The notes under the pieces: generated by a model
Told to the model about the DNA's origin: nothing
What the model saw: only the letters and a program-made list of their open reading frames with translations
The model's database searches: none
Translations under genes and position numbers: made by a program
Assembly: GCA_000727475.1 (NCBI GenBank)
Contig: KL647288.1
Span: 9,922,055 to 9,986,054, forward strand
Source of the DNA: Sarcocystis neurona
Lineage: Eukaryota > Apicomplexa > Conoidasida > Eucoccidiorida > Sarcocystidae
Reading direction: 5' to 3'
DNA length: 64,000 nt
Shown here: positions 1-12,422 of the stretch, piece after piece
Numbering within the stretch: the first letter of the stretch is position 1
Layout of the letters: each line of letters starts with the position of its first letter

Positions 1-43
1 TGCAGCGGCTCCAGACGCCTGCGAAACCGCGACGACGCCTCTC
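1..43 (-). CDS. possible exon running off the left edge
   Basis: On the minus strand a pyrimidine-poor but acceptable acceptor (…cgttacag) ends at 44. The bases to its left are open in all three frames, one of which is arginine-rich. It could be a further 3' exon of the minus-strand gene whose exons lie at 1926-4940. It is too short to assign a frame or function. Confidence 0.15.
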
Positions 44-1925
44 CTGTAACGCCCCCCCTCTCTCAGCTGGTGTGTATACACATACATATGTATACACGCA
101 TATATGCGTTCACGTGCGCCTCACATTTGGTATTGCAGACAACTCTGTGTGCTACACGTGTAGCCACCCCGCACGTGCCCTGCGCTTCGTATCTGTGTAG
201 ATATGCGTCGTGTTTGTATACAGACGCGGGTATATATATACATGTATGCGTGTGTAACTATACTCACATACGTATGTAGAGAGAGAGGAAGAGAGAAAGC
301 CACACAGATGTAAATTTAAGTGGGAGTGTAATTTTTGGAGCGGTATAGATATATAGATGTATATGTAACTGTACCCATACACATATATATAGAGAGATAT
401 AGATGTACGTGTAACTATGCCCATACACATATGTAGAGAGACATATAGAAGCATATGTAACTATACCCAAATACATATATATAGAGAGAGAGATATATAT
501 AGAGAGAGAGCGATACATATATATATATATATATGTAACTATACCCATATACATATATATATATGTAGAGAGAGAGTATAAGGATATAGATACACAGATA
601 CACGTGTACATGAGAGTGTATATGTATACACATGTATACAGAGAGAGTGTACACGTATACACATGTATACAGATAAACGTAGAGCAATATACGTATATAT
701 ACTTGTACACGTACGTGCATATATATATATATATATATATATGAACACTACAAAGAAGGACGCGGAATTTATGAGTGTTCTCCTAGGAGAAGTACACGAA
801 TAAGGTAGAGTAAATGAAGACCTATCTCTACAATCGCGTGACAACTGAGTGTACACACCCACGTACACACGTGTCCGTTGACGAGGAAGTCTGCACACGT
901 CTGTTGCCGGAGCCGACTGCACGAGGAAGCGCGGCTGCCGTGTACGAGCCGACACTCCTCACGCAGGCAGAAGATGTCCAGACATGCAAGAAGGTCTCTC
1001 CGTAGCACACATATATGTGTGTGCATACAGCCATGGGTGCCGCTGCCGCACACACGCCTGCACATATACTCGGCCGCTACTAGTGTCGAGGGGGCCACGT
1101 CTAGGTAGAGAGAGACAAGGACGTGAACACTGCGCGTTCAGAGGTACACGAGCATATACAGAGACAACACAAATAGAGATATACGCATATATGTACACGA
1201 ATGTGTATACATTTATGTACGCGTGTAGGTGGATGCGTTCTAGTAACAGAAATATGTGTCTGCATAAGTACAGGTTTGTCCTGTCGTCATGCGTTGTTTT
1301 CACAGACGTGTTTGCGGCCTTACACATCTTCTTCATACCCACACGCTTCCACGGGGTCGCTGCGAATATGTAGATGTATATAAAGGAATACCCGTTCACA
1401 CATATTTCCATAAGGAGAAGACGACTGCACGCGGCAGGACTGCACGCGGCAGGACTGCACACACCTGCAACGTGCGCAGCAGTCTATTGGCATGCGACGA
1501 AGAGGGCGGCGTGCGGCGGGGACGGGTAGACTCAAATTTTTGAGCAGCCGTACGTATGCATGCAACAGGCGCACAGACACAGACATGCAGAGATGCAGAC
1601 ACATAGACACACGTGCAACATATGTGCATGAGGGTGAAAGAAGAATATGCGCGGAGTAGGCGGGGCCGTCGCTCGGCTCCGCAACACCAGTGGCTGCAGA
1701 AGAGTGAAAAGCAGCAGCAGGAACCGGAGCAGCAGCCGCGCAGAGTGACGGGACGGCGCAGCAGCAGCGGCTGCAACAGACCGAAGCCCAGCAGTCACAG
1801 CCGTGCCAGAAGAGAAGACGAGGCAGCAGCAGAGGCTGCACTAGATCGAAGACCAGCCGCGCAGCAGGAGCAGCAGCAGGAGCCGTGCAAAGAGAAAAGT
1901 CGAGACAGCAGGAGGGACCGCTTAC
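44..1925. other. no gene resolved; low-complexity and microsatellite DNA
   Basis: The stretch holds GTAT/CA-type microsatellites, a GA/TA-rich block (320-760) and the start of CAG-rich sequence (about 1680-1910). Short open frames occur on both strands but none shows a convincing domain. If the minus-strand gene to the right continues past 1926, this is intron with unresolved small exons. Confidence 0.5.
320..760. repeat. TA/GA microsatellite block
   Basis: Irregular runs of (TA)n and (GA)n alternate with a recurring unit of the form ATATGTAACTATACCCATACACATAT. This unit is seen about five times between 360 and 560 at spacings of 50 to 75 bases. The block ends in a pure TA run at about 720-741. 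Confidence 0.85.
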
Positions 1926-4900
1926 GTGGGTAGTGACGACGAAACGCCAAGAGTCCTCGTCGTCCGGCTGCTGCGGGAAAAGCTGCTGCAGCAGGCGCTG
2001 TCGCTCTGCCGTCGCCGGCGGCCGATTCGGCCCTCGCTCAATTTCCCCGAAGTGCGCCGCTGCCTGCGCGTGCACGCCACACGCAGCAGCAGCAAGACAC
2101 GCAGCAGATGCAGCACAGGCAACTGCAGCACATGCAGCAGCAGCAGACGCAACATACACGTATGCATACACACATATGTACATCTTCCTTGATATGTGAA
2201 TCGAAATATATATATATATGTATATATATGTGTAACCGTATGCACATATGTATGCGTGACAACCACAGAGGTACACGTGTGGCCTTGGTGTAAAAGGCGG
2301 TCTCCTCATGCGTCTGCGGCCCTTCCCTTCGTCACTGCGGCTCCGTTCGGCTGCAGCGGCAACTTCGCTGCTGCTGCTGTTGAGCTTCCTGATATCTCGA
2401 GCTCGCCTCTTCCTCTGCCCGTGGCTGTCTTTCTGTCTCCTCATTCTTCTCCTTCTTCTGCCGTGCTGCCGCACGTGCCCGTCTTCTCCTGCTTTTTGAA
2501 CTGCCGCTATACGCGTGCTGCGGCTGCTTCTCCTTCGTCTATTCCTCCGCTGCGGTTGACTACTCACCTTGAGCTTTACGATCCGGCCTTCGTCGTTAAC
2601 CCAGAAGGCGTCCTGCAACGGGCGTAGTAGGAGAGGACGCAGCCGAGTGAAGCAGGCGGAGAAGATAAGAAAGGTGAAACAGGACAGACAGGAGGCGCTG
2701 GCAGGAGGAAGAGACACGCGAAGGGGGCGGCTCTCACCGAAGCAGCAAGCAGACTAGAAATACGAACTGACGCGGAAAATAGAGAACGGGATGAACAAAA
2801 AGAAGCGTAGAAGGCGGGACGGGCGGGCTAGGAAATGTATACAAAGCAAGGCAAGGACAGCAAGTAGGGGAACAGAGAAACACCGAAGAGACTGGGGGAT
2901 TGTGAGACAGGCAGGAAGCTCGAGGAAAACAGAAGAAGACGAGGAACAGCAAACATGAGAAGAGACGGTAAATGAGGAGAAAGGGACCCTCCAAGAGACA
3001 GAGAGACAGAGAGAAGAAACACACAAGAGACTTAGAGGTCACGCATGCAAGAGGGAAATGTATATAAACGAAAGGGAAACGGGGAACATGGAAAGGAATG
3101 CAAAACCGGAAGCACCTACAGGAGGCAGAGACGTCTACTCAGCACCTTTTCACGCCCACATATATGTCCATATATATATCTTTATGATATGTGTGTTATC
3201 TTCGTACATCTCTATACATACCTACATACACATATATATATATATATATATATATTTGTAGAGATATATATATATATGTATATATGTATCTACATATATA
3301 TATATATTTGGACTAATATAGGTGACACGTGTGTCCTTATAGTATGCTTGTTATCTTCGTACATGTCTACATTACCGCATACATATGCGTACACATATAT
3401 ATGTATATATATACATATATGTGTATATATGGATGCATAAACGTATATATATGTGGAGTAACATATATGTGAGTGTACACATATATATATACGCATACGT
3501 GTATATTCTGCGTATGAGAGTCTGGGAAATGATGCAGAAACACTTACACAGAGAAGTTCTTCGGTATTAATAATCTCGTCAAACTTTTGTTGCTGCAGCA
3601 TCTGTTCGTTGTGACGCTGAACAAGAGGGACGGCGTCTGCAGGAAACCCAGGACGATCGAAGAGGCTCTTGGCGCCGTGGATATCCTCTTTCCACGGTTT
3701 TTTTCCCTTGTAGTATTGCTTCCGTTTCTCTGCGGCCCGCGCTATATCTTCAAACGCAATTCCTTCTGAGGGATCCTTCCCCGTCTCGTCTCCGGCTCTT
3801 ACCCCTCTTGTCTCTCCTGCTGCTGCTGCGGCGTCTAGACAGGTCGTGCTGCTCTCTGCTCCGCTCCAGTCCTTTGCCATTACCCCTGGCCTCAAAGCGG
3901 CTCTGTTTTCTTCTTTTTCCTCTTCTACCCTCCTCTTCTCTCGTTGCTGCTTGCGAGGGTCGCGCTGCTGCTGCGCCGTCTCCACCTTCCCCCCGAGTGG
4001 CTGCCGTTGTTGCTGCGCTGGCTGCTGCTGTTGTTGCTCTGGCTGCTGCAGGGCAAGAGCGTAGGCGAGCAGCTCACCATAGGCAACAGCAGCTGCTCGC
4101 TCTGCGCTGCTGCCTCTCCCGCCGAGCACCAGGCGTCGCAGTGCCCCTGCACGTCGCTGCTGGTCCGCCAGCGTCCCTCTTCCTGCTGCTGTTGCTCCTG
4201 CTGCTGCTCCCTCATGCCGCGTCAGTTCCCGGTGCTTTGCTGTCTCTCCGGTCCTCCCTGTCTCTTCAGTTCTTCCTGTCTCTCCACTGCCTTCTGTCTG
4301 CGCGTTGTCCTCCTCCTCTCCAGGGTGCCCTTGCTGCTGCTGCAGCTCGTCCTGCTGCTGCTGCAGGAGTTCGAGCTGCCGAAGAAGCTGCGACGGAAGC
4401 TGCTGCTGCAGCTGCAGGAAGTACTGCTCATGCAGCTGCTGCAGCCTCTTGAAGTACGGCTTGCTGCTGCTGTCGATGTAAATCCCTGCTCCCCCTCGTC
4501 CTGTTGTCGCTCCTTCGCCTGTCGCTCTTCTTTCTCTTTCTTCTTCCTCTGCACTTACCGCTGCGCCTGGTTCGCCCCGCGCTGCTGTGCCTGCTGCACC
4601 GCGGCCGTCTCCTCCGTCTTCATCTCCGGTGGAGGCCGCTGTGGGGCTGCTTCTGACGCGCCGCATGATGTCCGTGTGGAGAGGTTGCAGCGCTACGTGA
4701 CGGGCAGGGGCGTGTTCAGCAGCAAACCAGTAGAAATCGCAGGACGGCAGCACGGGGAGACGGACGTGTTGCCCGATATAAGCAGGATTCACTACCGAGA
4801 GACCGAAGGGCTGAAGCGCCAGCAGCGCAGCAGGGAAGAGAGAAGGAGACAGCAGCACTGCCGGCGGCTTCCCATCAATGCGGTCGCTCTGCTTCGGTTT

Positions 4901-4940
4901 ATCCGGGCTTCGCTCGCCGTACGACCCTCCCGCCAGCAAA
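1926..4940 (-). CDS. 3' part of a multi-exon hypothetical gene with HAAR tracts
   Basis: I do not recognise the product. Reading leftward on the minus strand, an open segment from about 4940 to 3548 alternates low-complexity Q/E/R runs with normal-complexity protein, including hydrophobic and aromatic-rich sequence near 4750-4900 and a charged helical tail near 3560-3720. It ends at a consensus donor (TGT|GTAAGT, last exon base 3548). A 45-base exon follows at 2612-2568 (ttgcag acceptor, gtgagt donor; residues DAFWVNDEGRIVKLK), then a 138-base exon at 2063-1926 (gcgcag acceptor, gtaagc donor; 46 residues ending SWRFVVTTH). All three junctions are phase 0, so the spliced frame is continuous, which supports a real gene. 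The 5' end lies in the CAG-rich block to the right and the 3' end lies left of 1926 or off the window. Function unknown. Confidence 0.6.
3160..3510. repeat. TA/CATA microsatellite in an intron
   Basis: Long (TA)n runs and ATATGTAT-type units fill the intron between the minus-strand exons ending at 3548 and starting at 2612. The open frame running through it is an artefact of low complexity. Confidence 0.85.
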
Positions 4941-7900
4941 CGAGAAAAAGAAGACGACGTAGACGGCAGCAGCAGCAGCGCGCTCGCAGGTGAACTGCCA
5001 CCCCGGGATATATTATGGGAGGCAACAGCGGAAGCCGCAGCAGCACAACGCGAAGAAAACGAACCGACAGAAGCAAGAGAGCAAGTAGGAAAGAAAGCAG
5101 AGGATAAAGAAGAAGAATAGGAAGCAAGAGGGGCACGCGAAAAGGCAGACCAGGCGCATCCAAAGGCAAGAAATGTTAAAGCAGCAGAAAATGGTGAACC
5201 AGTAGCAGCAGCAGCAGCCCCAGGTGCAGCAGACAGTTCGCAGCGGTCAGCAGCAGCAGCAGCCCTGACGAAACTTGCTGCTAAACTTCGTCTCCCCCCT
5301 TGAGACACCGCAGAACTTGTGTGACCTGCAGCAGTAGTAGTAGCCTCGCCAGCAGCAGCAGCGGTAGTAGCCTCGCCAGCAGGAGAAGCAGTACGAGCCT
5401 CGCCAGCAGCAGCAGCGGCAGTAGCCTCGTCAGCAGCAGAAGCAGTAGTAGCCTCGGCAGCAGCCGCAACAGTAGTGGCCTCGCCACCAGCAGCAGCGGC
5501 AGTAGCAGCATCGCCAGCAGCAGCAGCAGCAGAGGCTAGAGGGGGGGCGGTCGAAGTCGAAGTGAAGCGTGGAAGCCGAGAAGCAACGGCAGCAGCTGAG
5601 GGACGGGGTATAGCAGCGGCGTTTGAACGAGTAGCTACAGTGGGAGCTAAAACGGGTGCTGCGCGGCCGGCAGCTGCGACACGTGTCCCGGCAGCAGGAG
5701 CAGCAGCGCCAGGCGGCGCAGCCGCAGAAGGCGCAGCAGCCGAGTCCGTTGGGAAGCTGCTCGCTGCCGTAGGAACCGCAGCAGGACGTCCTCTAGACAT
5801 GCTGTCCCGTCCTGCTGCTACAGCAGCAACAAAAACAGCGCGTCCCCTCCTTCTCGCAGGCAGCAGAGGAGGTGAGAAGGCCGGGCGAACTGCGGCAGCA
5901 TTTCGGAAGAAGGCAGCAACAGGAGAAAGACAGGAGAGCGAGAGAGGCAGAAGCGTGAAGGCGGCCCCAACAGCAGCCGAGGCAGCGCCGCCGTGACGGC
6001 ATACGGAGGTGGAAGAGCAGCAACACACCCCCTGCGGCTGCACCTGCTCCTGCAGTCTCGGCAGAGCAGCAGCAGCAGCACACGCTGGCGCCCGCCTACG
6101 CCGAGAGTGGTGGGGCGGAAGCAGCAGCGTCTTGGCAGCGAGAGGAGGTCTGCTGCGGCCGCTGTCAGTGGGAGGAAGACAGGAGAAGGAAACACAGAGA
6201 CGCCGGGTGTCTCGCCGCTGCAGCAGCGCACCTGTGCTGTCACATGGGACGCCTCTCCATGCTGCTGCAGTGCTTCTGAAGAGCGTCTTATTCTCTCCAC
6301 CTGTCGAATCGCTTTTCATAAACCCAGTAGACCAGCTGTTGGAGGAACAACCCTTCTCGTTCCTCTTGCTGCTCGCACTGTTGCTGCCGCTGCCGACGAC
6401 CCTGCTGCCGCCACTCCGGCTCTTGCTGCTGCTTCCTGTTTTGCTGCTGTGGCTGCTGTGGACGCTGCTGCTGCTGCTTCGCTTCACATTGCAGTGGTTC
6501 CTCCTGCTGCCAGGGCTGCTGTCAAGAACGCTGATGGTCCGGTCGCTGTTGCTCCCGCCGCTGCTGCTCCCGCCGCTGCTGCCCCCGCCGCTGCTGCTCC
6601 CGCCGCTGTTGCTCCCGCCGCTGCTGCTCCCGCCGCTGCTGCCGCCCCACCACCAGCCTCCGCCGCGCTGCGCCACCTGTGACTGACGAGTCGTTGCTGC
6701 CCTGCACCGGGCCGCAGCCCGCCTAGGGGCTGGAGCCGGTGAGTCGAGGCCACCGTTGCTACTGTTGCATCGGCCTGCGGCAGTCACAACGCTCCGCCGT
6801 TGTTGAAGCGCGGCTCCGCTACAGAGTAATGACAGCAGCAACAGCGGTAACGACAGCTGCAGCAGCATTCGTGACAGGACGCCCGCCTCTCTACATCTGC
6901 GGATCGTCCGCCTGCGTTGTTGCTGCTGTTGCTCCACGCCTTGCTGTCTTCTCTGGTCCTCTCTTTGCCTGCATGTGAATCGCTGCTGCTCTTCTGCCAA
7001 CCGCTGTCCTTTAAAAGACCGGACTACGGCGTGGTGCTGCTGCCGCCGCCTGGTTTGCTGCTGCTGCCGCCTGCTTGGCTGCTGCCACCCGGTCTGCTCT
7101 TGCTGCGCGATTTGCTGCCGCTGTCCGGTTCGTCGCTGTCGCGTTTCCTCCTTCTCCTTGCTCTTCTTCTGGGCGGCAGGCTGTCGTCGGTGCTGCTGCA
7201 GCTGCTCTCTCAAGACGTTAACTTTCTGCTGTGGCACCGGCTGCCCCAGCACCTGCTGCTGCTCTGGGTGTTGCTGCCACTGCTGCTGTAGTTGCTGTCG
7301 GACTCTCTCTTGAGGCTGCTGTCTTTGTTTCGCGTGCTGCTGACGCGGTGGGTCCCTCAGTTCGTGCGGCCGCTGCGCCGCCTTCCCATCCTCCCGCTGC
7401 TGCTGCTCCTGCGTCTGCGGCTGCCGCTGCTGTTCCACGTACTGTCGACGCTGCTGCTGCCGTCGGTATTGCCTCTGTTGCGGCTGCTGGCGTGGGTGCT
7501 CTCCCTGCTGCTGCCCTTGTTGCTGTTCCTCAGGCCGCCGCCGTTGCCCTTGTTGCTGCTCCTGCTGCTGCTGAGACTGTCGCACCCAAGCAAGCACTGC
7601 AGCGACCTGTTGCTTCGTTTCGCCAGCGGCGTAGTAATTAGTCGCTGCCCCCGTGCTGCACGAGCAGCACTTCCCCTCAGGGTACGGCAATTCTGCTGCT
7701 GCCGTTGCTCCACCTGCCCTCTGCAGCCGCTGCACCACGGTCGCCGTGATGGCGTGGCTCCGCGTAGCAGCAGCAGCAGCAGCCTCTGTGGAGTGGCGGA
7801 ACCGCAGCAGGGGCGTCACAGCGAGTAATAGCTGCAGCAGCAGCAGCGAGAGCGGCAGCTGCAGCAGGACGCAAGCCAACCCCAGCAGCAACTGAAGAAG

Positions 7901-9200
7901 CAGCAGCAGCAGCAGAAGCAGCAGACGACCTGTGCAGACGGCACTCAGCACCTGAGGCAGCGCATCATCCCAAGCTGCTGCTGTCGCTCTTGCTGCTGCT
8001 GCTCTTGCTGTCCCTGCTGCTGCCACTTCCGCCGCAGCAGCCTCTCCCTCCGGTAGCGTACTAATCCCCACTGCTCCCTGTGTAGCAGTCTGTTTCTGCT
8101 CCTCTGCTGCGGCTGCTGCCGCAAAAACCTCTGTCTCACTTTTGGCTGCTGCTCTTGCTGCCTCACGTGCTGCTGGTGCTGCTGCGCCGCGTCCTGCTTC
8201 TGGAACAGAACTATTGCTTCCTGGTGCAGCCGTATCCATCCTTTCTCTTGCGGTTCCACCATTTGCTGCTGCTGCTGCTGCGTCCCCTCCTGCGGTTGCT
8301 GCCCCTCCTTCTTCTAGTCCTCGGCCTGTTGTTGCTGTTGCTGCAACCTCTCTTGACGCTGCTGCTGCAACTACATCACGTGACGTTGCTGCTGCTGCTG
8401 CCCCTGTTGTTGTTGCTGTTGTTCCTGCTTCAACAGTTGGTGCTGCTGCCGCTGCTGCCGCCACTAGCTGTCTGCCGGTGGCTGCTTGTGGTGCATATCC
8501 TCTACCAGTGGCTGGATCTGCTACTCCTGCCGGTGCCCCAGCACCGGCGGGTGCAGGTGGTGCTGCTGCTGCTTGACCTCCTCCTGGTGTACAACCTGCT
8601 GGAGCTGCACGATGTGCTGCCGCAGCTTCAGGATTTCCTGCTGCTGCCCGACCCGCTGCTGCTGGCCTTCCACGACCACACGCTGGTTCCCTTTGACCGG
8701 CTCCTCTTCTTCCTGCTGCTGCTGCTGCCGCATGCGCCGGTGGCACTGCGGCTGCATCGCTGCTGCCGCTGGGGCTGCTGGGGCTGCGGCAGACGTGCCA
8801 ATCTGTCAGGCGTCTGCTGATGCCGGAAGCTCTCCCTCTCGCTCTTCGCGTGGGCCACCTGATGTTGTTCTTCCGGCCGCTGCTGCACCACCTCCTGCTG
8901 CTGTTGCTTCTTCCTCCGCTGCCGCTCCTATTCCTCCTCCTGCTGCTGCTGCTTAAGCTTTCGCCGCCCCTGCGGGGGTCGTTGCAGCGTGCCCTGCTGT
9001 TCCCCCCCGCACACCCCGTCCTGCTGCTTCTGCTGCTGCCGCCGGTTCCGTTGCTGCTGCCGGTTCTCCTGCTGTTGCTGCTAGTGCTGCTGCTGCCGCG
9101 GGTTCTGCTGCTGCTGCTTGTGCTGCTGCTGCGGCGGGTTCTGCTGCTGCTGTCGGTTCTGCTGCTGCCGCGGGTCCTGCTGCTGCTGCTGCGTGTGCGG
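4941..9200 (-). CDS. CAG-rich HAAR coding block, probable 5' part of the gene to its left
   Basis: Trinucleotide arrays leave all frames of both strands largely open, so exon limits cannot be set by eye. Two minus-strand segments look most like true protein. About 7765-6900 is strongly glutamine-rich and interspersed with ordinary residues (for example QQHPEQQQVLGQPVPQQKV). 8757-8521 is a glutamine-rich helical stretch with hydrophobic spacing (for example EILKLRQHIVQLQQVV), suggesting a coiled coil. Plus-strand readings of the same DNA are leucine- or cysteine-rich and less protein-like. The block could be one long HAAR protein with the 1926-4940 exons, or two genes. No catalytic domain is visible. 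Confidence 0.4.
5330..5535. repeat. minisatellite of about 30-33 bp
   Basis: Six or so imperfect copies of a unit of the type AGTAGCCTCGCCAGCAGCAG are separated by variable CAG runs. The array lies inside the HAAR block, so copy number would change the encoded repeat length. Confidence 0.75.
6540..6650. repeat. 15-bp tandem repeat GCTGCTGCTCCCGCC
   Basis: About seven near-perfect copies of a 15-base unit. Read on the minus strand in one frame it gives repeats of the type REQQR. Confidence 0.85.
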
Positions 9201-9269
9201 CTGTTGGTTGGTGCCCCTGTCGCTTTGCTGCCTCTTCTGCGTGACGCGCAGCAGCAGCGGAAGCGGCAA

Positions 9270-9600
9270 TGACGCGGTGGTATCTGCGGAGAGTTACGGT
9301 TCTCGAGAGGGCAACAGCAAGAGCGGTGGCAGAACAGGCAAGCAGACATTCTGCTGCAACAACGAGGAACAGGGCAGCAACAGGACCCCTATCGAGATAG
9401 TCAGAAGTAGCAGCAAGCGCGACGGTCCCCAGCGCAAAGAATGCCCCTGCAAGGACTGCAGCTGCAACTTCTGACTTCTTTTTTTCTGCTGCTTCACGCA
9501 GCGCTATGAAGATGCACGTCCCTTCCGGCTTCTTCTCCTCCTCAGCCTTCACGCAGCCGCTGCGACCGTCGAGCGCAAACGACCTGCTGCCGCCTTGAGG
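9270..9600 (-). CDS. exon encoding two membrane helices, hypothetical protein
   Basis: On the minus strand the segment from about 9600 to 9270 reads as normal-complexity protein within otherwise CAG-rich DNA. It has a charged segment with a lysine-rich stretch (REAAEKKKSEV), a hydrophobic helix near 9466-9400 (AGAFFALGTVALAATS), a short polar turn (DYLDRG) and a second hydrophobic helix near 9382-9300 (VAALFLVVAAECLLACS). A basic segment (RRYHRV) then runs into alanine-rich repeats. It is therefore part of a membrane protein of unknown family. Its flanks (up to about 10.9 kb and down to about 8.95 kb) are open in the same frame but low-complexity, so exon ends are not fixed. Whether it belongs to the gene on its left is unclear. 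Confidence 0.45.
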
Positions 9601-12422
9601 ATCCCCCGCCTCCTTACTGCTGACGCTGCTGTTTCTACTGTTGCTGCTGCTTCTTTTACTCTTACTGCTGGTGTTGCTTCTCCTGTTGCTGCTACTGCGT
9701 CGAGTTTCGCTCCTGCTGCTGCTTCTTTTGTCGCGGTTGCTTCTGCTGTTGCTGCTTCTGCACCTACTGCTGCTGCTTCTTCTGTTTTCGCTGCTGTTGT
9801 TCTTGCCAGAGGCCTCCTGCGTCGTCCTCGGGTCGCCGACACTGTTGCTGCTGCTGTCCCTTCTCCTCTGTGAAGGCCTGCTTTCTGCAAAGCCGCTGCT
9901 GCGCGAGTCGTCGGCGTTGCAGCTGCAGTAGGACGCGTGGCTGCTGCTGGAGAGGCTCAGGCAGCCGAAGGAAGCGTTGCTGCTTCTGTGCGAGCTGCCA
10001 CTGCCGGTGTACCCACGGCGGGCGCTGTTGCTGCAGCTGCTTCTGCTGCTGCTCTTGTTGCTGCTGCTGGAAACCGGGGCGCACGACACTGCTGCTGCAG
10101 TATGCAAGCCACATGCGGTTTCCATCGTGGCCACGCCTGAGGTCCCTCCCCCACAACAGCCAACAGCAGCAGCTGCGGCAGGCGAAGCGACAGAAAAGAA
10201 GCCGCAACGGAGACAGGAGACAGCAGAAAGGCAAGCAGCAGCAGCAGCGAGAGAAGCCTGAGAGAAGAAGCGCCAGCAGAAAGAGAGAGGGGACAGCAGC
10301 AAGAGAGGCAGCAGCACCTTCAGGAAAAGCAACGGCAACGGCAAGAGAAGCAGCGACAACAGCGAGAAGGGCGACAGCACCACCGTGAGACGCAACAGCG
10401 CCAGCAAGAGAAGCAACAGCAGCGGCAAGAGAAGCAGGAGCAGCGGCGGGAGACCCGGACGCAGCAGAACCGGCTGCGATAACAGTCGGAGAAGAGCGGG
10501 AGCACCCGCGTCAGCGAGAGCAGCAACACGAGCAGCAACAGCAGCAGCAATACTTCCACCAGAAGCAAGAGGTGCGGAGGCGGCAGCAGCAAGAGTAGCA
10601 GCAGCAAGAGCGGCAGCAGCAAGAGCGGCAGCAGCAAGAGCGGCGGCAGCAAGAGTGGCAGCAGCAGCAGTCGTGTGTGAGGAGGGGCAGCGGTGGTCAC
10701 AGCAGCTGGGCGTCAGGAGGAAGAGCAGCGGCAGGCCGCATGAGAGAGAGAGACGCCGCGGCACAGCCGCTCCTCTGGCAGGAAAAAAACGCGTAGAGGC
10801 AGGCTCGCTGCCGCTGGTGTGCAGCAGAAACCCCACACTTCCGCATGCGCTCCGCTCGGTCGCACTTCCCTCCCCGTTGCTGCTGAACAAACACACGTCT
10901 GCTGCATTCCCTGCGATTTTCCCTGCTGCTGCGCTGCTGCAGCAGCGTTTGTCAGAGCAACTGCTGCTTGTCTTGCGGCTGCGCGGAATAAGACGCAGGT
11001 GCCCTTGCTGCTGGCGCAGAGGCTGCTGCTGCCGTCTGCTCTGCTACTGGTGTTGCTGCCTCTGGCATTGGCTGCTGGTTGCTGCTATAGCTGCTCGTGT
11101 GTGCTGCTGCCATTGTCTGCAGCTGCTTGTTGCCTTGTGTGGTGACTGCAGTAGGTAGTCCTACAGGCACGCGTCCTCCCCAGAGGGTGAGGCTGCTGCT
11201 GCTGCTGCAATAGCAGCTGCTGCCGCATGTTGGGTGATCACCGCTCCTGCTGTTGTTGCTGCACGTGCCGCAGCAGCTGCTGTAGCGCCGCGTGTGTCTG
11301 TCGCTGCGGTCGCTATTGATGCTGCTGCCGCATGTTGGCTGTTTTCCTGGCTGCCGCAGCTGCTGCTGCTACGCCGTGTGCGCAGCCGCGCCGCAGTATC
11401 TGCGGAGGAAGGAGGGAGCAGCACGGCTGAGCAGAGGAGCGGTGAACCTACAACAGCAGCAGCTTCGGCAGAAGAACATTTGCAGGAAGCAGAGGTTCAC
11501 CACTGCAGCCGCTTCCACGAGGAGGACGCGCAGCACAGCGCTGGGGGTACGCACTAAGGCAATCGTAAAGCAATTCTGCTACCGGTGCTGGAGCCGAAGA
11601 GCAGCCAAGCAGCAGCAGCACGGTAGCAGCCGCAGCAGCCCAGACAAGGAGCACCAATGCTGCCCCAGGAGAGGTGGAGGACGGAATGTTCGTGCAGCAC
11701 CGGCAGCAGTAGCACACAAGGCTGCTGTGAGAGTAGGCGACACAGAGAGGAGAGGCAGCAGCAGGAGCAGCAGCAGCGGCAGAGCATCCGTCAGAAGCCG
11801 CACGGCAGCAGCAGAGGAAGTCCTGGTCACTTGTTTTAGGTAGGAAAACGTTGCGCAGCAGGTAAAAAACACACATGCGGGCAGCAGCTGCAGCAGACAC
11901 GAAAGAGAACAGAGAAAATCCCGCGCGGCGCCCGCGCGGGGTGGCAGCTTCTCCGCAGATGGAGAGTGCAGCGCCCGCCCGCGCGCGCGGACACTCCTTG
12001 ACTACCGCATGCTGTTGGCCCGCGCCACAGGATAGAGACAGTTCGTTGCTGCGGCTGTTTTGCGAAGAAGGACAGGAAACAGCTGCGGTTAAGAGTGGGC
12101 AGCAGCAAGGGCAGAAAAGCAGCCCCTTGCACAGGGCTGCTGCCGTTCTTCTGCCGGAGACAGTGCTGGCGGAGAGTGCATCTGCTGCTGCACGGCAGGC
12201 GGAACCGTAGGTCCACGGCGTGCAGTTCGCGAGGAAGATGACAAAACAAACTGCAGACTCGAGTGAGAACTAAAGAAAAGGGAAAGGAGACAGAAACGGC
12301 ACGAGAGAGGCTAAAGATGCAGTTCGACTCCGCTATGTGTCTGTGTGTGTGTGCGCAGCCCATGCCGTAGCAAGTAGTGACTCCTGCGGCCTGCTGCTCC
12401 TGCTTTATCTTCCATCGGTATT
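9601..12422. other. CAG/CTG-rich block, coding strand unresolved
   Basis: Dense CAG/CTG arrays leave most frames open, with serine-, alanine-, leucine- or glutamine-rich readings. A 15-base array of the type AGCAAGAGCGGCAGC lies near 10570-10670. The 11.9-12.4 kb part is less repetitive and GC-rich, with no convincing protein. Splice-like signals are too many to be informative. I see no recognisable gene. Confidence 0.4.

Noticed and set aside
3290..9349. A single minus-strand frame of 2019 codons
   Set aside because: It crosses a consensus splice donor at 3548 and a TA microsatellite, and its composition changes from cysteine- to alanine- to leucine- to glutamine-rich as the CAG phase shifts, so it is not one exon.
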